Shown here: piece after piece, positions 6,293 through 8,790 of the stretch | Layout of the letters: every line of letters starts with the position of its first letter | Numbering within the stretch: the first letter of the stretch is position 1 | Source: Lentimicrobium sp. | GTDB lineage: Bacteria; Bacteroidota; Bacteroidia; Flavobacteriales; Flavobacteriaceae | Assembly: GCA_022758945.1 (NCBI GenBank) | Contig: JAEMQE010000103.1 | Coordinates: 1 to 8,790, forward strand | Direction: 5' to 3' | Length of the DNA: 8,790 bases | The notes under the pieces: generated by a model | Seen by the model: only the letters and a program-made list of their open reading frames with translations | Told to the model about the DNA's origin: nothing | The model's database searches: none | Position numbers and translations under genes: made by a program

Positions 6293-7459
6293 TTAATGAT
6301 TGCTATCAAGCCAAGATTGATAGTAGTTTTCGTCGGCAATTTTCATAGCTTCCTCGGTAACCATTAAGGGTTTGAATGTATCTACCATTACCGCTAATTC
6401 CTGTGTTTCTTTTTTGCCAATACTTTTTTCCATTGTTTCTGGATGCGGTCCGTGCGGTATGCCTGCAGGATGCAAGGTGATTTGACCTTTTTCTACATTA
6501 TTTCTACTCATAAAATCACCTTCTACATAATACAAAACCTCATCAGAGTCTATATTGCTATGATGGTATGGAGCTGGAATAGCATTGGGATGATAATCGT
6601 ATAGCCTTGGCACAAAAGAACAAATTACAAATGCGTTTGTTTCAAAAGTTTGATGTACTGGTGGCGGTTGATGAATGCGACCTGTTATGGGTTCAAAATT
6701 ATGAATAGAAAATTTATAGGGAAAATTATAGCCATCCCATCCAACGACACTAAAGGGATGCGCTGCATAAACATATTCGTGAATCGTATTTTGTTTTTTT
6801 ACTTTGATGATAAAATCGCCTTTTTCATTATGAGTTTCTAATTCGAAAGGTCTGTGTATATCGCGTTCGCAGTAGGGAGCGTGTTCTAAAAGCTGGCCAA
6901 ACCAATTGCGGTATCTTTTAGGAGTATAGACTGGACTTTTAGATTCTACTATAAACAATCTGTTGTCTTCTGCATCAAAATCTATTTGGTAAATAATCCC
7001 TCGTGGGATTACTAAATAATCCCCATATTCAAAATTGATATTTCCTAATTGCGTTCTTAATTTACCGGTACCTTTGTGCACAAAAATAACTTCGTCGGAA
7101 TCGGTGTTTTTATAAAAATAGTCTCTCAACGATTTTTTTGGAGCGGCTAAAACAATATAACAATCACTATTTGCTAAAACGGTTTTTCTGCTTTCTAAAT
7201 AATCATCCGTTGGCGTAATATTAAATCCCTTGAGACTCAAAGATTTCATGTTTTTTTCTACCGCAATTTTTGGTGAAACATCATAAGATTTTAATATATC
7301 TTTTACTTGAGTTGGACGTTGCGTATGATATAGTAATGACGACATACCATCAAAACCTATAGTGCCAAAAAGTTCTTCGTAATAGAAATCTCCTTTCTCG
7401 CTTTTAAAAATAGTGTGTTTTTTATCAGGTATATTCCCTAGTTTGTGATAGAATGGCAT
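6293..7459 (-). CDS. hmgA: Homogentisate 1,2-dioxygenase
   Basis: HmgA cleaves the homogentisate ring to maleylacetoacetate with Fe(II) and oxygen. The start is ATG 7457-7459, 16 bp after the dehydrogenase stop; the length is 388 residues. The fold is a double cupin. The C-terminal half holds the metal site: His300 in APYHHSN, Glu307 in SDEVLYYVEG (the cupin E-x6-G pattern) and His336 in HPAGIPHGPHP. These correspond to H335, E341 and H371 of the human enzyme, whose PHGPD motif is echoed here. Other typical stretches are VVGWDGYNFPYKFSIHNFEP (238-257) and a RIHQPPPVHQTFET segment from 261. The protein is shorter than the roughly 430-445-residue proteobacterial and human forms, and has one extra residue between the first His and Glu ligands. 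Its position next to hppD confirms the assignment. Confidence 0.96.
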   Translation of the reverse strand: MPFYHKLGNIPDKKHTIFKSEKGDFYYEELFGTIGFDGMSSLLYHTQRPTQVKDILKSYDVSPKIAVEKNMKSLSLKGFNITPTDDYLESRKTVLANSDCYIVLAAPKKSLRDYFYKNTDSDEVIFVHKGTGKLRTQLGNINFEYGDYLVIPRGIIYQIDFDAEDNRLFIVESKSPVYTPKRYRNWFGQLLEHAPYCERDIHRPFELETHNEKGDFIIKVKKQNTIHEYVYAAHPFSVVGWDGYNFPYKFSIHNFEPITGRIHQPPPVHQTFETNAFVICSFVPRLYDYHPNAIPAPYHHSNIDSDEVLYYVEGDFMSRNNVEKGQITLHPAGIPHGPHPETMEKSIGKKETQELAVMVDTFKPLMVTEEAMKIADENYYQSWLDSNH

Positions 7460-7475
7460 AATTTTTTTATTAAAA

Positions 7476-8729
7476 TTAAAATTTTGTAATTAGCTTTTCA
7501 TCCTTATTTTGTAATTTTTGAATCGCTATATTCAGCGAATTTTCAGTTAGATTAAGACCGTTTGGGCTTAGTTCAAAGGTTTTTAATAGTGCTTCTCTAA
7601 TGATATTAGATGTATCTTCAAATAAAATTTCATCTGTTATTTCTCCTTCATTTTCCATTAAGTATGAAAAAACTCGAGCCATACCACAATTGGCTATAAA
7701 ATCTGGAATAATGGATACTTTACTGTCTATTTCGGATAAAATAGGTCCCATAAAGATTTCTTTGTCATTAAAAGGTACATTGGCTCCACAACTAACAACT
7801 TCTAATCCGTTTTTAATCAGAGTGTCCATTTGTGATTTTTCAACCATTCTTGATCCAGCAGCTGGTATAAAAATTTCTGCACCAATCGACCAGCTTTTTT
7901 GCATCACTTCTTCAAAAGAAAGAAATGACTTTTCCGACTCTAAGTTAGCTTTTTTTGACAACAAATGTTGTATTTCTTCAAAATTAAATCCAGCGTCATT
8001 TATAAATCCTCCATTATAATTGAGAATTCCGACGATTTTAACATCGTATTTGGCTAAATAAAATCCTGCTGCAGCACCTACATTTCCCCAACCTTGTATA
8101 ACGGCTCTCTTGCCTTTAATATTGCCGCCCCAAATAGTATAATAATGTTTAACTGCTTCAGCAACACCATATCCCGTTATTAAATCTGCAATTTTATAGC
8201 TAACTATTCCTGAAGGAATATATTTTTTATCAGTAACTATTTTAGAGACTCCGTATTGCAGTCGTTCAATTTTCTTTTGGTTTTGTCCTCTTTCAATATT
8301 AAAATAACCGTTTACAATACCTTCTTGGGGATGTGCTAATCCAAAACTTTTTGTAATAGGAATAACTTCATGCAATTCATCTACATTCAAATCTCCACCA
8401 GTTCCATAGTAATTTTTTAACAATGGAAGAATAGCTTTATACCATCTTTTTAAAACGCCTAGCTTTCTTGGATCTTGTGGATCAAAATTAATACCTGATT
8501 TTGCCCCTCCAATTTGAGGACCAGATACCGTAAACTTGATCTCCATAGTTTTTGCCAAGGATAACACTTCGTCTCGATTTAATCCTTTGCGCATTCTGGT
8601 TCCGCCTCCGGCCGCACCACCTCTCAATGAATTAATCACAACCCATCCTTTGGCATCAGTCTCTTTATCAGTCCATTCAAAAATAATCTCTGGCGAACTA
8701 TGCTCGAAAATTTCAATTAGGTTTGACAT
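7476..8729 (-). CDS. Glu/Leu/Phe/Val dehydrogenase-family amino acid dehydrogenase
   Basis: This is the first gene of the operon, 417 residues, starting at ATG 8727-8729. Enzymes of this family reversibly deaminate an amino acid to its 2-oxo acid with NAD(P)+. The N-terminal dimerisation/substrate domain (about 15-145) carries GGGTRM (41-46), MEIKFTVSGPQIGGAKSG with the likely substrate-binding Lys65 and catalytic Lys77, and GTGGDLN with the probable catalytic Asp113. The Rossmann domain follows: KGKRAVIQGWGNVGAAAG (206-222) has the GxGNVG nucleotide loop, then IFIPAAG (286-292), VVSCGANVPF (311-320) and an IPDFIANCGM stretch (341-350) typical of the family. The GGAAGGGTRM part is like leucine/phenylalanine dehydrogenases, but GGDLN in place of EDVGT and the 145-180 insertion are divergent, so the substrate cannot be fixed. 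In context it might deaminate phenylalanine or tyrosine, or recycle glutamate. Both are inference. Confidence 0.92.
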   Translation of the reverse strand: MSNLIEIFEHSSPEIIFEWTDKETDAKGWVVINSLRGGAAGGGTRMRKGLNRDEVLSLAKTMEIKFTVSGPQIGGAKSGINFDPQDPRKLGVLKRWYKAILPLLKNYYGTGGDLNVDELHEVIPITKSFGLAHPQEGIVNGYFNIERGQNQKKIERLQYGVSKIVTDKKYIPSGIVSYKIADLITGYGVAEAVKHYYTIWGGNIKGKRAVIQGWGNVGAAAGFYLAKYDVKIVGILNYNGGFINDAGFNFEEIQHLLSKKANLESEKSFLSFEEVMQKSWSIGAEIFIPAAGSRMVEKSQMDTLIKNGLEVVSCGANVPFNDKEIFMGPILSEIDSKVSIIPDFIANCGMARVFSYLMENEGEITDEILFEDTSNIIREALLKTFELSPNGLNLTENSLNIAIQKLQNKDEKLITKF

Positions 8730-8731
8730 AT

Positions 8732-8757
8732 GTTTGTATTTATACTTACAGACAAAC
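8732..8757. promoter_or_regulatory. Inverted repeat over the likely transcription start (possible operator)
   Basis: GTTTGT (8732-8737) and ACAAAC (8752-8757) are perfect 6-bp inverted repeats 14 bp apart, with the nested palindromic stretch GTATTTATAC (8736-8745) between them. They overlap the -7 box and the space before the first ATG, a typical location for a repressor site. The region is AT-rich, so a chance palindrome is quite possible. No regulator gene is in the window. Confidence 0.22.
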
Positions 8758-8778
8758 TTAAATTAACAATGATACAAA
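8753..8778 (-). promoter_or_regulatory. Candidate Bacteroidetes-type promoter of the catabolic operon
   Basis: On the minus strand, TAAGTTTG (plus 8753-8760) is an exact match to the Bacteroidetes -7 consensus TAnnTTTG. A TTTG (plus 8775-8778) lies upstream as a possible -33 box. The spacer is 14 bp, shorter than the usual roughly 17-23, so the upstream box may not be the real one. The -7 box would place the transcript start close to 20 nt before the dehydrogenase ATG, a short but plausible leader. Confidence 0.5.
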
Positions 8779-8790
8779 TTGAACATAACA

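Noticed and set aside
7600..8019. 139-codon open frame on the plus strand, antisense to the dehydrogenase gene
   Set aside because: It is a shadow of the well-supported dehydrogenase coding sequence; no start signal or protein family is evident.

Overview
The window looks like a piece of chromosome from a member of the Bacteroidota, most likely a Flavobacteriaceae relative. The reasons are the strongly AT-rich base composition, genes without clear Shine-Dalgarno sequences, a Bacteroidetes-type -7 promoter element (TAnnTTTG form) and the protein types present. This is inference from composition and recognised families; no database search was possible.

Layout. Positions 1-174 (+) are the 3' end of carB (carbamoyl-phosphate synthase large subunit), followed by a strong GC-stem terminator at 193-218. 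Everything else that codes is on the minus strand, convergent with carB. Positions 219-437 hold no gene but several small perfect palindromes, two of which are arranged like a REP/BIME unit. Positions 425-914 form a small unit: one orphan four-helix membrane protein framed by near-identical 9-bp inverted repeats that resemble integron cassette core sites. Positions 915-1112 hold no gene, only weak hairpins and no convincing terminator.

Positions 8729 down to 1113 are a compact six-gene operon for phenylalanine/tyrosine breakdown through homogentisate. In transcription order it contains a Glu/Leu/Phe/Val dehydrogenase-family enzyme, homogentisate 1,2-dioxygenase (hmgA), 4-hydroxyphenylpyruvate dioxygenase (hppD), a long aromatic amino acid hydroxylase (phhA), fumarylacetoacetase (fahA) and a flavin-reductase-like protein. 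Most gaps are 10-23 bp; only the phhA-fahA gap is longer (89 bp).

How the genes work together. PhhA would turn phenylalanine into tyrosine. An aminotransferase, or possibly the co-transcribed dehydrogenase, would give 4-hydroxyphenylpyruvate. HppD makes homogentisate, HmgA opens the ring to maleylacetoacetate, and FahA splits fumarylacetoacetate to fumarate and acetoacetate. Maleylacetoacetate isomerase, a dedicated aminotransferase and the pterin-recycling dehydratase are not in the window. The flavin-reductase-like protein has no textbook role here. I see no evidence of a dramatic new system. The points most worth following are the C-terminal half of PhhA, the two unexplained operon members, the cassette-like unit and the REP-like palindromes.
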